Assembly: GCA_949285135.1 (NCBI GenBank)
Contig: CASDXO010000002.1
Location: 148,797 to 212,796 of the forward strand
Direction: 5' to 3'
DNA from: an uncultured Phascolarctobacterium sp.
Lineage (GTDB): Bacteria > Bacillota > Negativicutes > Acidaminococcales > Acidaminococcaceae
DNA: 64,000 nt
Shown here: piece by piece, positions 34,403-43,106 of the stretch
How positions within the stretch are numbered: the stretch's first letter is position 1
Layout of the letters: every line of letters starts with the position of its first letter
The notes under the pieces: model-generated
Database searches by the model: none
What the model was told of the DNA's origin: nothing
Seen by the model: the letters and a program-made list of their open reading frames with translations, nothing else
Translations under genes and position numbers: made by a program

Positions 34403-35593
34403 ATGACTAACAGGAAAGGCAGATTCGGCATTCATGGTGGACAGTATATACCTGAAACATTGATGAATGCTGTTACAGAACTGGAGAAAGCATATAATCA
34501 TTATAAGGATGATCCGGAATTTAAAAAGGAACTTGCGGAATTGTTCAATGAATATGCAGGCAGGCCTTCCAGACTGTATTATGCAGAAAAGATGACAAAA
34601 GATTTGGGCGGTGCCAAGATTTATTTGAAACGTGAGGATTTAAATCATACTGGCGCTCATAAGATAAATAATGTGCTGGGGCAGGCACTGCTGGCTAAAA
34701 AAATGGGTAAGACGAGACTGATTGCTGAAACAGGGGCCGGGCAGCACGGGGTTGCAACGGCGACAGCTGCAGCCTTAATGAATATGGAATGTGTAGTATT
34801 TATGGGCGAAGAAGATACTATTCGTCAGGCTTTGAATGTTTACCGCATGAAACTGCTGGGGGCAACGGTTGTGCCGGTAAAAACAGGTACTGGTACTTTA
34901 AAGGATGCTGTATCGGAGGCGCTGCGTGAATGGACTACCAGAATAGATGACACTCATTACTGTCTGGGGTCTGTTATGGGGCCGCATCCTTTTCCTACTA
35001 TCGTGCGTGATTTTCAGGCTGTCATTTCACAGGAAATTAAAGAACAGATGCTGGCAAAAGAACACAGACTGCCTGACGTGGTGATTGCCTGTGTAGGCGG
35101 TGGCTCCAATGCTATCGGCAGCTTCTATAATTTTATTGATGATAAAGAAGTAAGACTGATTGGCTGTGAAGCTGCAGGAAGAGGTGTAGATACCTATGAA
35201 ACTGCAGCAACCATCAATACTGGTAGTTTGGGTATTTTTCATGGGATGAAATCCTACTTCTGCCAAAATAAGTACGGACAGATTGCGCCCGTATATTCCA
35301 TTTCTGCGGGGCTTGACTATCCTGGTATTGGGCCGGAACATGCTTATCTGCATGATATAGGCAGAGCGGAATATGTGCCTGTAACAGATGAAGAAGCTGT
35401 TTGTGCTTTTGAATATATGGCGAGGACGGAGGGCATTATTCCTGCTATCGAATCCGCCCATGCTGTTGCCTATGCCATGAAGCTGGCACCGCAAATGCGC
35501 AAAGATCAGCTGATGGTAATTACCATATCCGGCAGAGGAGACAAGGATTGTGCTGCCATTGCCAGATACAGAGGGGAGAATATTAATGAGTAA
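34403..35593 (+). CDS. trpB: Tryptophan synthase beta chain
   Basis: 396-residue PLP enzyme that joins indole and serine. The PLP lysine is in [21 protein letters not shown] near residue 80 (split here by function: HK pair). [10 protein letters not shown], the glycine-rich phosphate loop [12 protein letters not shown] near residue 225, and [12 protein letters not shown] are also present. The start taken is ATG 34403, giving [20 protein letters not shown]; the frame also has a GTG at 34385 overlapping the trpF stop, but no ribosome site precedes it. trpA overlaps its end by eight bases. Confidence 0.97.
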   Translation: MTNRKGRFGIHGGQYIPETLMNAVTELEKAYNHYKDDPEFKKELAELFNEYAGRPSRLYYAEKMTKDLGGAKIYLKREDLNHTGAHKINNVLGQALLAKKMGKTRLIAETGAGQHGVATATAAALMNMECVVFMGEEDTIRQALNVYRMKLLGATVVPVKTGTGTLKDAVSEALREWTTRIDDTHYCLGSVMGPHPFPTIVRDFQAVISQEIKEQMLAKEHRLPDVVIACVGGGSNAIGSFYNFIDDKEVRLIGCEAAGRGVDTYETAATINTGSLGIFHGMKSYFCQNKYGQIAPVYSISAGLDYPGIGPEHAYLHDIGRAEYVPVTDEEAVCAFEYMARTEGIIPAIESAHAVAYAMKLAPQMRKDQLMVITISGRGDKDCAAIARYRGENINE

Positions 35594-36359
35594 GATAAAA
35601 TCTGCTTTTACAAACGGCAAGGCTTTTATTGCCTTTATTACTTGTGGTGACCCTGATTTACAAACTACTGAAGAAGCAGTTTGTGCGGCTGCAGCTAACG
35701 GTGCCGATCTTATCGAACTGGGCATACCTTTTTCTGACCCTACGGCAGAAGGGCCGGTAATTCAGGGAGCTAATCTCAGAGCGCTAAATGGCGGTGTGAC
35801 TACAGATAAAATTTTTGAACTTGTTGAAAGACTGCGCACCAAAGTTACCGTTCCCATGGTTTTTATGACTTATGCTAACGTAGTTTTTTCCTACGGGGCG
35901 GAAAAATTTATTTCTCAATGTGCTGCAGTCGGCATTGACGGGCTTATTTTACCGGACATTCCTTATGAGGAAAAAGAGGAGTTTTTACCTGTTTGCAGGA
36001 AGCATGGGGTAGACCTCATCTCTATGATAACGCCTGCGTCTGCTGACAGGATTGCCATGATTGCTAAAGAGGCGGAAGGATTTCTCTATATTGTTTCCAG
36101 CCTGGGTGTAACTGGTACAAGAAGTGAAATTACCACAGACATCGCGTCTATGGTAAAAATTGTGCGTGCAAACAGCAATATTCCCTGTGCGATAGGTTTT
36201 GGCATTTCTACACCAAAGCAGGCACAGACCATGGCAGGTTTTGCTGATGGGGTGATTGTGGGTTCGGCCATTATTAAGCTGCTGGAAAAATATGGCATGC
36301 AGGCGCCGCAATATATAGGCGAATATGTTAAAAGCATGAAAACAGCCATCATGCAGTAA
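35586..36359 (+). CDS. trpA: Tryptophan synthase alpha chain
   Basis: 257-residue TIM-barrel subunit that releases indole from indole-3-glycerol phosphate and passes it to TrpB. Catalytic glutamate and aspartate lie in [19 protein letters not shown] (near residues 44 and 55). The phosphate site is formed by SSLGVTGTR and [13 protein letters not shown] 35586 overlaps trpB and is preceded by GGGGAGAAT. The frame begins earlier within trpB but the family N-terminus (SKIKSAF...AFITCGDPD) supports this start. Last gene of the trp operon. Confidence 0.97.
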   Translation: MSKIKSAFTNGKAFIAFITCGDPDLQTTEEAVCAAAANGADLIELGIPFSDPTAEGPVIQGANLRALNGGVTTDKIFELVERLRTKVTVPMVFMTYANVVFSYGAEKFISQCAAVGIDGLILPDIPYEEKEEFLPVCRKHGVDLISMITPASADRIAMIAKEAEGFLYIVSSLGVTGTRSEITTDIASMVKIVRANSNIPCAIGFGISTPKQAQTMAGFADGVIVGSAIIKLLEKYGMQAPQYIGEYVKSMKTAIMQ

Positions 36360-36386
36360 AGCGTTTTTACAGAGGGCAGATACTGT

Positions 36387-36394
36387 GCTATAAT
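36387..36394 (+). promoter_or_regulatory. Extended -10 promoter before the deformylase gene
   Basis: TGC-TATAAT (extended -10 at 36389-36394) about 33 bases before the start codon. No clear terminator separates it from trpA. Confidence 0.5.
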
Positions 36395-36427
36395 CAATGA
36401 TACAAAAATTATAAAGGAAGTAAGCAG

Positions 36428-36838
36428 ATGGTCAGAGATATTGTAAAAGATATGTTCTTTTTAGCACAGAAGTCAGAACCAGCTACGTCCAGGGACAGAA
36501 AGGTTGCAGACGATTTATTGGATACTCTGCGGGATAATCGTGAACGCTGCGTAGGTATGGCTGCTAATATGATTGGTGAACGTAAGCGCATTATTGCCAT
36601 AGCTGATGGCAATAATTATCTGGTAATGTTTAATCCGGTGATTGTTGGAAAAGAGCGTCCTTATGAAGCAGAGGAAGGATGCCTGTCCCTGACGGGCGTG
36701 CGCACTACAACGCGCTATGAACAGATAATGCTTGAGTATCAGGATATGAAACTGCGCAAAAAGCGGGAGCAGTTTTCCGGTTTTACTGCTCAGATTATTC
36801 AGCATGAATGTGACCATTTGGAAGGTATACTTATTTGA
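36428..36838 (+). CDS. def: Peptide deformylase, divergent short type
   Basis: 136-residue metalloprotein of the peptide deformylase family, which removes the formyl group from new proteins. Metal ligands are the cysteine of EEGCLSLTG near residue 88 and the two histidines of QHECDHLEG near residues 127-131, with the catalytic glutamate between them. The first motif, normally GxGxAAPQ, reads VGMAANMIG, so the usual glutamine that stabilises the oxyanion is methionine. The same variant occurs in a widespread group of short Firmicutes deformylases, as far as I recall. A canonical def may exist elsewhere in the genome. AAGGAAG lies before the ATG. Confidence 0.88.
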   Translation: MVRDIVKDMFFLAQKSEPATSRDRKVADDLLDTLRDNRERCVGMAANMIGERKRIIAIADGNNYLVMFNPVIVGKERPYEAEEGCLSLTGVRTTTRYEQIMLEYQDMKLRKKREQFSGFTAQIIQHECDHLEGILI

Positions 36839-36842
36839 AAAT

Positions 36843-36889
36843 AAAACAACCCTGTATGCTGTCTGGTGAAAGCATACAGGGTTGTTTTA
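36843..36889. terminator. Bidirectional terminator between def and ilvA
   Basis: 18-bp perfect stem AAAACAACCCTGTATGCT with AGCATACAGGGTTGTTTT around a 10-base loop, flanked by A-rich and T-rich sequence on both sides, between converging genes. Confidence 0.9.
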
Positions 36890-36891
36890 TT

Positions 36892-38097
36892 TCAGGCTTT
36901 TTCGTTGAAAAGGGTGAAGCCTGCTTCCGTAAGTTTTTGCTTGATTTGCTCAATCTGCAATGCATCGCGAGTTTCAAGGCTGAGCTTGAGAAAGCAGCTG
37001 GTGATAGGCATGTTGGCATCGGCACGATCGTGATGGACGCTGATAACATTGGCTCCGCAGCTGCTGATGATATCGCTGACACAAAGCAGCTGTCCGGGTT
37101 TGTCTTCCAGCGCAATCATCAGATTGGTCTTGCGGCCGCTGATGACCTGGCCGCGGGTAATGACGCGCGACAGAATATTAACGTCGATGTTGCCGCCGGA
37201 AATCAGGCAGACAGTTTTCTTGCCTGCTATAGGCAGCTTGTTGAACAGAGCAGCGGCAACAGGGGTAGCGCCTGCACCTTCAGCAATGAGTTTCTGTTTT
37301 TCTATAAGCGTCAGGATGGCGGCAGCAATTTCATCTTCACTGACGGTAATAATATCATCTACATATTTGCTGATGATGTCAAAGGTCGTTTCACCGGGGG
37401 TTTTGACTGCTATGCCGTCGGCAAAAGTCTGTACACTGTTTAATGTTTCATAACAGTGGCTTTTATAGGCATTATACATGCTGGCTGCACCTGCTGCCTG
37501 CACTCCGTAAATCCTGATGTCAGGACGCAGGCTTTTCATAGCCAGCGCTACACCGGAAATAAGGCCGCCGCCGCCGATAGGGACTATTACAGCTTCAACA
37601 TCAGGGAGCTGCTCCAGTATTTCCAGACCGATGCTGCCCTGACCGGCGATTACAAGCTCGTCGTCATAAGGATGGATAAAGGTCATGCCTGTTTCCTGCT
37701 GTAATTCTACTGCGCGATCGTGAGCATCGTCGTAGGTACCGGGAACAAGTTCGACCTGTGCACCAAGTTTTTTGGTATTTTCTACCTTCATAATGGGGGC
37801 ACCGTCAGGCATGCAGATGATGCTTTTAATACCCATACGGGTTGCGGCCAGTGCCACGCCCTGAGCATGATTGCCGGCGCTGCAGGCTATAACGCCGCGT
37901 GCGCGTTCTTCCGGAGTAAGCTGGCTGATTTTATAATATGCACCTCTGACCTTAAAACTGCCGGTTACCTGCAGGTTTTCTGTTTTCAGATAAAGGCTGT
38001 TGCCTTCACACAGCAGCGGCGCGGCAATCAGGTCTGTTTTGCGAGCAATGTTTTTCAGTACAAAAGCCGCATGGTAAATCTTATCCAAAGTAAGCAT
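36892..38097 (-). CDS. ilvA: Threonine dehydratase with ACT domain (catabolic type architecture)
   Basis: 401-residue PLP enzyme deaminating threonine to 2-oxobutyrate, the entry to isoleucine synthesis. The PLP lysine is in LQVTGSFKVRGAYYKI near residue 50 and the glycine loop IGGGGLISG near 180. SAGNHAQG and ACT-domain residues of about 325-400 complete it. It has one C-terminal ACT domain and about 400 residues, like the group between TdcB and two-domain IlvA. The 2-oxobutyrate fits the acetolactate synthase of this window. The start at 38097 is chosen for AAGGAG nine bases upstream; the frame extends 43 codons further without a site. Confidence 0.93.
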   Translation of the reverse strand: MLTLDKIYHAAFVLKNIARKTDLIAAPLLCEGNSLYLKTENLQVTGSFKVRGAYYKISQLTPEERARGVIACSAGNHAQGVALAATRMGIKSIICMPDGAPIMKVENTKKLGAQVELVPGTYDDAHDRAVELQQETGMTFIHPYDDELVIAGQGSIGLEILEQLPDVEAVIVPIGGGGLISGVALAMKSLRPDIRIYGVQAAGAASMYNAYKSHCYETLNSVQTFADGIAVKTPGETTFDIISKYVDDIITVSEDEIAAAILTLIEKQKLIAEGAGATPVAAALFNKLPIAGKKTVCLISGGNIDVNILSRVITRGQVISGRKTNLMIALEDKPGQLLCVSDIISSCGANVISVHHDRADANMPITSCFLKLSLETRDALQIEQIKQKLTEAGFTLFNEKA

Positions 38098-38170
38098 TAT
38101 CTGCACTCCTTTATAAAAAAATAACTCCGCTTGAAGCAGAGCATGAAAAATATTAGTCTTTATAAAATCG

Positions 38171-38199
38171 ATTATAAGTGAATTTTTAGTGTACGTCAA
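38171..38199 (-). promoter_or_regulatory. Promoter of ilvA
   Basis: Minus-strand TTGACG (38194-38199), 17-bp spacer, TATAAT (38171-38176). The 60-base leader contains a small hairpin (CTCTGCTT/AAGCGGAG at 38127-38143) but no T-box. Confidence 0.75.
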
Positions 38200-38208
38200 T
38201 AAATTGTT

Positions 38209-38238
38209 TTGATGAAAGAGCTTCATCTATGCTATACT
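38209..38238 (+). promoter_or_regulatory. Probable promoter of prmA
   Basis: TTGATG (38209-38214), 18-bp spacer, TATACT (38233-38238), 74 bases before the prmA start and back to back with the ilvA promoter. Confidence 0.55.
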
Positions 38239-38311
38239 TTAAGGTATCATTGCAGATGCTTGATGTTTATTTTGTGAAAATAATTTATGCTAAAGAAATG
38301 AGGATAAGAAG

Positions 38312-39247
38312 ATGCAGTGGATAGAAGTAAATATACAGGTCACTCATGAAGCTGTAGAAGTGGTGGCAGATATACTGACGGCTGCAGGTACCAGCGGTGT
38401 GGCAATCGAAGACCCGCAGCTGATCAACAATCTGCGTAATAGCGGCACCTGGGAGCTGTGCGATATACCGGAACAGGAAAATACGGAAATAGTTACGATA
38501 AGCGCTTATTACGCTGACGATGAGAAACTTCAGGATAAACTCAGACAAATTGAGGAAGAGCTGGCAGCAGTAGAAGAGCGTATCGGCAGTTTCCGTTTTG
38601 GCAATATCAGGTTCCGCAGTCTTTCAGAAAAAGACTGGGCCAATGAATGGAAACAGTATTTCCATGTTACGCATGTAGGCGAAAGTCTGGTGATTAAGCC
38701 CAGTTGGGAAGAATATGTGCCCAAAGCTGGTGAGCATGTTATCAGAATAGATCCCGGCATGGCGTTTGGTACGGGTACACATCATACTACCAATATGTGT
38801 ATGGCGCGTCTGGAAAAAGTATTGCCAGAAGATGCAGATGTTTTTGATGTCGGTACAGGCAGCGGCATACTGGCTATTGCAGCCGCACTGCTCGGAGCAA
38901 AATCTGTCAAGGCAGTAGATATTGATGCTGTTGCTGTGCGTGTAGCCCGTGAAAATATTGCTGACAATGGTTTGGAAGATAAAATAGAGGTTAAGGAAGG
39001 TGACCTGCTGCATGGAACAGAAGGTCAGGCTGATCTCATTATCGCCAACATTATTGCTGATATCATTATCATGCTTTTGAAAGATATTCCCGGAAAGCTG
39101 AAAGAAAACGGAATCTTTCTTGCCAGCGGCATCATCAGTGACAGACGTGCCGATGTGGAAGCTGCAGCTGCTGAAGTTGGTATGCAGGTAGATCATGTGG
39201 ATGAAAAAGGCGGCTGGGTAGTTATGCAGATGAGTAAGGTGAAATAA
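38312..39247 (+). CDS. prmA: Ribosomal protein L11 methyltransferase
   Basis: 311-residue SAM-dependent enzyme that trimethylates ribosomal protein L11. The N-terminal ferredoxin-like substrate domain spans about residues 1-120. The signature IRIDPGMAFGTGTHHTT is near residue 147, and the Rossmann core has DVFDVGTGSGILAIAAALLGA and LIIANIIADII. The downstream rsmE starts right after the stop. prmA-rsmE-mtaB-hinT-rpsU-yqeY is a gene order widely seen in Firmicutes after dnaJ; dnaJ is not adjacent here. Confidence 0.97.
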   Translation: MQWIEVNIQVTHEAVEVVADILTAAGTSGVAIEDPQLINNLRNSGTWELCDIPEQENTEIVTISAYYADDEKLQDKLRQIEEELAAVEERIGSFRFGNIRFRSLSEKDWANEWKQYFHVTHVGESLVIKPSWEEYVPKAGEHVIRIDPGMAFGTGTHHTTNMCMARLEKVLPEDADVFDVGTGSGILAIAAALLGAKSVKAVDIDAVAVRVARENIADNGLEDKIEVKEGDLLHGTEGQADLIIANIIADIIIMLLKDIPGKLKENGIFLASGIISDRRADVEAAAAEVGMQVDHVDEKGGWVVMQMSKVK

Positions 39248-39982
39248 ATGCACAGATTTTTTGTTCCACAGCTGTATGCTGAAGAAATGACTATCAAAGA
39301 TGTGGATGCCAGACATATCAGTAAGGTGCTGCGTATGAAGCCAGGAGATAAAATACAGATTGTCAGTGATGATGGTGTTACTGCCATAGCAGAGATTGTT
39401 GCCATAGAATCTGACAGTGTTGCAGTAAGATGTCTGGAAAAACTTGCTGAGAGTCATGAACCGTCTGTAAAGATAACATTAGCGCAGGGACTTGCCAAAG
39501 GTGAAAAAATGGATTTTATTATCCAGAAAGCTGTGGAAATGGGCGTCAGCAGTATTGTGCCTGTCGCTATGGAACATTCCGTTGTGCGCCTGGAAGGTGT
39601 AAAAGCGGAGAAAAAAGTGGAACGTTGGCAGAAGATTGCCGAAGCTGCCGCCAAACAGAGCAAACGGGATATTGTTCCGCAGGTGCAGCAGGTACAGACC
39701 GTAAAAGAAATGCTGGCAAATAATCCGGTACAGCACAAGATAATTGCTTATGAATGTGAAGACAGGCTGGGACTTAAAACTGCGCTGCAAAACTGCGGTA
39801 AGCTTGATGAACTGCTGCTCATTATCGGACCGGAAGGCGGCATCAGCGAGGCAGAGCTGCAGCTGGCAAGAGAAAATAATGCTGTGCCCGTGAGCCTTGG
39901 CAGACGCATTTTACGGGCGGAAACAGCAGGAGTAGTTGCACTTGCAGCCATTTTGTATGAAACAGGAGACTTAGGAGATTAA
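39248..39982 (+). CDS. rsmE: 16S rRNA (uracil1498-N3)-methyltransferase
   Basis: 244-residue SPOUT-fold methyltransferase. The N-terminal PUA-like domain (MHRFFVPQ, then ISKVLRMKPGDKI) is followed by the knotted SAM-binding C-terminal domain with IGPEGGISEAEL and LGRRILRAETAGVVALA. The length is standard. ATG follows the prmA TAA by no gap and GGTGAAA overlaps the prmA end, so the two rRNA/ribosome modification genes are coupled. Confidence 0.96.
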   Translation: MHRFFVPQLYAEEMTIKDVDARHISKVLRMKPGDKIQIVSDDGVTAIAEIVAIESDSVAVRCLEKLAESHEPSVKITLAQGLAKGEKMDFIIQKAVEMGVSSIVPVAMEHSVVRLEGVKAEKKVERWQKIAEAAAKQSKRDIVPQVQQVQTVKEMLANNPVQHKIIAYECEDRLGLKTALQNCGKLDELLLIIGPEGGISEAELQLARENNAVPVSLGRRILRAETAGVVALAAILYETGDLGD

Positions 39983-39989
39983 ATAATTC

Positions 39990-41303
39990 ATGAAAAGAAT
40001 TGCCTTTTATACCTTGGGATGTAAAGTTAATCAGGCAGATACGGCCAGTATGGAAGCAATATTCCGTCGAGCCGGGTATCAGGTGGTAAGCTTTACTGAA
40101 CAGGCTGATATTTATTTGATTAATACCTGCGTTGTTACTAACATGGGACAGCGTAAATCACGTCAGATAATAAACAGGGCCGTACGCAGCAATCCGCTGG
40201 CGCTGATTGTGGTGACAGGCTGCTATCCGCAGACTGCGCCGGAAGAAGTAAAAGCCATTGCCGGAGTGGATGTCATCATTGGCAATCAGGAACGCGGACG
40301 TATTGTAGAGCTGACAGAGAAGGCGCTTGCGGAAAAGCAGCATGAAGTATTGGATAATGTACATAAGATGACTGTCGACACACAATTTGAAGAATTGGCA
40401 GCCGGTACGGAAACAGACAGAACCCGCGCCTTTCTTAAAATTCAGGAGGGCTGCAATCAGTTTTGTACATACTGCATTATTCCCTATGCACGCGGACCGC
40501 TGCGCAGCCGCAGCCTCGAAAGCATACGGGAGGAAGTTGGTAAGCTGGTTGATGCTGGCTATAAAGAAGTTGTGCTTATCGGCATTCATCTTGGCTGTTA
40601 TGGAAAGGAGCATGGCGGCAGTCATACCCTTTATGATGCCGTTAAAGCAGCTCTGAGCGTTAAAGGACTCAAAAGACTGCGCCTTGGTTCGTTGGAATCT
40701 GTAGAGGTTGAGCCACGTTTACTGGAACTGATGCAGGAAGATCATCGCCTTTGCAGACATTTGCATCTGCCGCTGCAGTCAGGATGCGATAAAATTCTTC
40801 AGGCCATGCACAGGCCGTATGATACGGTACGTTTTAAAGAGCTGCTGACAGAGATAAGAAGTATATTGCCTGATATAACTATTACTACAGATATAATTGT
40901 TGGTTTTCCGGGAGAAACAGAAGAGGATTTTAAGCAGACACTTGCCTTTGCTGAAAGCTGTGGTTTTGCCAAAATGCATGTTTTTCCCTATTCCAAAAGA
41001 AAAGGTACGCCGGCAGAAAAAATGCCGCTTCAGGTGGATGATGCCGTTAAACAGCAAAGGGCAGCGGCACTTGGCGAGCTGGACAGCAGGATGCAGCGGC
41101 AGGCGATGAAAGCTGCTGTGGGCAGCACGGTGGAAGTATTGTTTGAACAACCGGTAGATGCTGCGCATATCGAAGGGCTGGCCGGAGATTATCTGCGTGT
41201 GCTTGTTGCTGCTGATGCCAAACTGTGTGGAGAGATAGGCAGAGTTAAGATTACAGGAATAAAAGAAGATTTTCTGTTGGGTGAAATTGTAAATGTTTTA
41301 TGA
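39990..41303 (+). CDS. mtaB: tRNA t6A37 methylthiotransferase MtaB
   Basis: 437-residue radical SAM methylthiotransferase that converts t6A to ms2t6A at position 37 of ANN-decoding tRNAs. The N-terminal UPF0004 domain has three cysteines for the auxiliary cluster (TLGCKVNQAD, INTCVVTN, VVTGCYPQ). The radical SAM motif is C-NQF-C-TY-C near residue 157, and a C-terminal TRAM-type domain covers about 375-437. GELTEIRS and IIVGFPGETEEDF are conserved. It starts seven bases after rsmE. Confidence 0.96.
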   Translation: MKRIAFYTLGCKVNQADTASMEAIFRRAGYQVVSFTEQADIYLINTCVVTNMGQRKSRQIINRAVRSNPLALIVVTGCYPQTAPEEVKAIAGVDVIIGNQERGRIVELTEKALAEKQHEVLDNVHKMTVDTQFEELAAGTETDRTRAFLKIQEGCNQFCTYCIIPYARGPLRSRSLESIREEVGKLVDAGYKEVVLIGIHLGCYGKEHGGSHTLYDAVKAALSVKGLKRLRLGSLESVEVEPRLLELMQEDHRLCRHLHLPLQSGCDKILQAMHRPYDTVRFKELLTEIRSILPDITITTDIIVGFPGETEEDFKQTLAFAESCGFAKMHVFPYSKRKGTPAEKMPLQVDDAVKQQRAAALGELDSRMQRQAMKAAVGSTVEVLFEQPVDAAHIEGLAGDYLRVLVAADAKLCGEIGRVKITGIKEDFLLGEIVNVL

Positions 41304-41365
41304 AACGGCAGGAGTTTTTTTGTTAAGCGAGAATATTTTAAAGATAATGAGAGGAGGGTCTGAGA

Positions 41366-41704
41366 ATGGCTGAAGATTGTATTTTTTGCAGAATCATCAA
41401 AGGTGAAATTCCTTCCAATAAAGTTTATGAAGATGACAAAATGGTAGCGATTCATGATGTTGCGCCGGCTGCACCTGTCCATGTACTACTGCTGCCGAAG
41501 GAACATACTGACAATGTGACTACTGCTGCTCCTGAGCTGCTTGCCTATATGCTCGGTAAGGTTAAGACCATTGCTGAACAAACGGGTATTGCTGAAAAAG
41601 GCTTCCGTGTGGTTATTAATACCGGTGAAGAAGGCGGACAAACTGTAAATCATCTGCATATCCATGTAATCGGCGGAAAAGCTTTAGGTTGGCCTCCCTG
41701 CTGA
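41366..41704 (+). CDS. hinT: Histidine triad (HIT) nucleotide-binding protein
   Basis: 112-residue HIT protein of the Hint branch, expected to hydrolyse phosphoramidates such as aminoacyl-AMP and AMP-lysine. The N-terminal CIFCRIIKGEIPS is typical and the triad HLHIHVIGG lies near residues 97-105. GAGAGGAGGG stands before the ATG. It probably belongs to the prmA transcript, while a separate strong promoter for rpsU starts just after it. Confidence 0.95.
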   Translation: MAEDCIFCRIIKGEIPSNKVYEDDKMVAIHDVAPAAPVHVLLLPKEHTDNVTTAAPELLAYMLGKVKTIAEQTGIAEKGFRVVINTGEEGGQTVNHLHIHVIGGKALGWPPC

Positions 41705-41706
41705 CC

Positions 41707-41735
41707 TTGACAGAAAGTTAGCTTTCTTATATAAT
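41707..41735 (+). promoter_or_regulatory. Perfect consensus promoter of rpsU-yqeY
   Basis: TTGACA (41707-41712), 17-bp spacer, TATAAT (41730-41735). The 85-base leader that follows contains two small hairpins (CTGGATG/CATCCGG at 41752-41770 and ACACTT/AAGTGT at 41790-41805). Confidence 0.85.
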
Positions 41736-41823
41736 AGGTTAGTAAGTGTTTCTGGATGTTTAACATCCGGTAACTATAAATTGCAGATACACTTCCCTAA
41801 GTGTGTGGAGGGAGGGAGAACAG

Positions 41824-42000
41824 ATGGCAGAAATCAAAGTTGGCAAAAACGAAACTTTAGACAGCGCTTTGCGCAGATTTAAAAGAGCAACCCAAAAGGC
41901 AGGTATTCTTTCTGAGGTTAGAAAACGCGAACATTATGAAAAACCGAGCGTTGCCCGTAAGAAAAAATCCGAAGCAGCCAGAAAACGTAAAACCAGATAA
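41824..42000 (+). CDS. rpsU: Ribosomal protein S21
   Basis: 58-residue small-subunit protein, strongly basic. [19 protein letters not shown] and the end [13 protein letters not shown] are the family sequence. ATG 41824 has GGAGGGAGGG upstream; the frame open from 41803 is leader. Own perfect promoter and the next gene yqeY starting 15 bases after indicate a highly expressed two-gene unit. Confidence 0.98.
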   Translation: MAEIKVGKNETLDSALRRFKRATQKAGILSEVRKREHYEKPSVARKKKSEAARKRKTR

Positions 42001-42015
42001 TTGGAGGCGGGCTGT

Positions 42016-42465
42016 ATGTCTATAAAAGACCAATTGACTGAAGATATGAAGCTGGCCATGAAAGACAGAGAAAACGGTAAATTGCGTTTATCTGTTATCC
42101 GTATGGTACGTGCCAATATTAAGAATGTCGAAATCAATGACAAAAAAGAGCTTTCTGATGATGAAGTTCTGGCTGTCTTGATGAAAGAGGTCAAAATGCG
42201 GCAGGATTCTCTGGAAGAATTCCAGAAAGCCGGTCGCAGTGAATTAGTTGCTCAGGCTGAAGAAGAGATTAAGATTCTGAAAAAATATCTTCCGGAAGCT
42301 TTGAGCGATGAAGAATTAAAGGGTATTGTTGCCGAAGTCGTTGCTGAAGTTGGCGCTGCTACCATGAAAGACATGGGCAAAGTTATGCCGGCTGTAATGG
42401 CCAAAACCAAGGGACGTGCCGATGGCAAACGTATTAATGCCATGGTTCGTGAATTACTTAAATAA
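42016..42465 (+). CDS. yqeY: GatB/YqeY domain protein
   Basis: 149-residue protein of the YqeY family, related to the tRNA-binding tail domain of GatB. Helical, with LRLSVIRMVRANIKN and LPEALSDEELKGIVAEV; the last 50 residues (MKDMGKVMPAVMAKTKGRADGK) match the conserved YqeY C-terminus. The exact role is unknown; it may help amidotransfer to tRNA. ATG 42016 is preceded by TTGGAGGCGGG. The rpsU-yqeY pairing is conserved across Firmicutes. Confidence 0.95.
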   Translation: MSIKDQLTEDMKLAMKDRENGKLRLSVIRMVRANIKNVEINDKKELSDDEVLAVLMKEVKMRQDSLEEFQKAGRSELVAQAEEEIKILKKYLPEALSDEELKGIVAEVVAEVGAATMKDMGKVMPAVMAKTKGRADGKRINAMVRELLK

Positions 42466-42471
42466 CCTGAT

Positions 42472-42506
42472 AATAACCGTGCTGAATTACAGCACGGTTA
42501 TTTTTA
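42472..42506 (+). terminator. Intrinsic terminator after yqeY
   Basis: Perfect 13-bp stem AATAACCGTGCTG with CAGCACGGTTATT, loop AATTA, and T run. Confidence 0.92.
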
Positions 42507-42562
42507 TATACAGGCAGATGTAAGTCATAATATTGATAATATGATTCTGCAGCAAGTTTTCT

Positions 42563-42591
42563 TTGTTTCATTAATTAAAGTCTGCTATACT
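42563..42591 (+). promoter_or_regulatory. Promoter of the nfeD-floA unit
   Basis: TTGTTT (42563-42568), 17-bp spacer, TATACT (42586-42591). A second TATAAT overlaps at 42592-42597. Confidence 0.6.
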
Positions 42592-42625
42592 TATAATAGA
42601 AAAATTAGCTTATGGAGGTAGCTTT

Positions 42626-43093
42626 ATGCCGATGGAATATAATTTGCTGATTGTGGGTGTAGTGTTGCTTTTTATTGAGCTGCTTATCCCCGGTTTTGGC
42701 ATTTTTGGAGTTTTAGGTTTGTGTGCACTGACAGTAGGAAGTTTCTTCGTGATGGGCGGTGGCATGGAAGCCTTCCTTGTGTTACTGGCAATATATGTTT
42801 TACTGGCAGCGATAATATTTTTCCTTTTTTTGTATAAACCGGCAAATAGTCGCTGGAATCCATTTATTTTATGGGATAAACAAAAGAACAGCGACGGATA
42901 TACGGGCAGCGGCAACTTCAGCAATCTGCTTAATAAGACGGCTGTTACTGTTACACCGCTGAGACCGGCAGGAACGGTGCTGTTGGATGATGAAAGAATA
43001 GATGTCAGCAGTTTTGGCGATTATATTGACAAAGATGTCATAGTACGTATTGTCAAAATAGAGGGCAGTAAAATTTTTGTAAGAAAAGTATGA
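42626..43093 (+). CDS. NfeD-like membrane protein (short form)
   Basis: 155-residue membrane protein. Three hydrophobic helices lie at about residues 3-25, 28-45 and 48-70, with the family pattern [16 protein letters not shown]. The soluble C-terminal OB-fold (about residues 95-155) has [19 protein letters not shown] and [16 protein letters not shown]. It lacks the N-terminal serine protease domain of long NfeD proteins. Short NfeD partners work with flotillins to organise membrane microdomains; the next gene, 13 bases on, is such a flotillin. TATGGAGG precedes the ATG. Confidence 0.92.
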   Translation: MPMEYNLLIVGVVLLFIELLIPGFGIFGVLGLCALTVGSFFVMGGGMEAFLVLLAIYVLLAAIIFFLFLYKPANSRWNPFILWDKQKNSDGYTGSGNFSNLLNKTAVTVTPLRPAGTVLLDDERIDVSSFGDYIDKDVIVRIVKIEGSKIFVRKV

Positions 43094-43106
43094 AGGAGAT
43101 GATTTT

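Noticed and set aside
36835..37443. 202-codon open frame on the plus strand
   Set aside because: Antisense to ilvA, which is conserved over its full length, and its start lies within the def-ilvA terminator.
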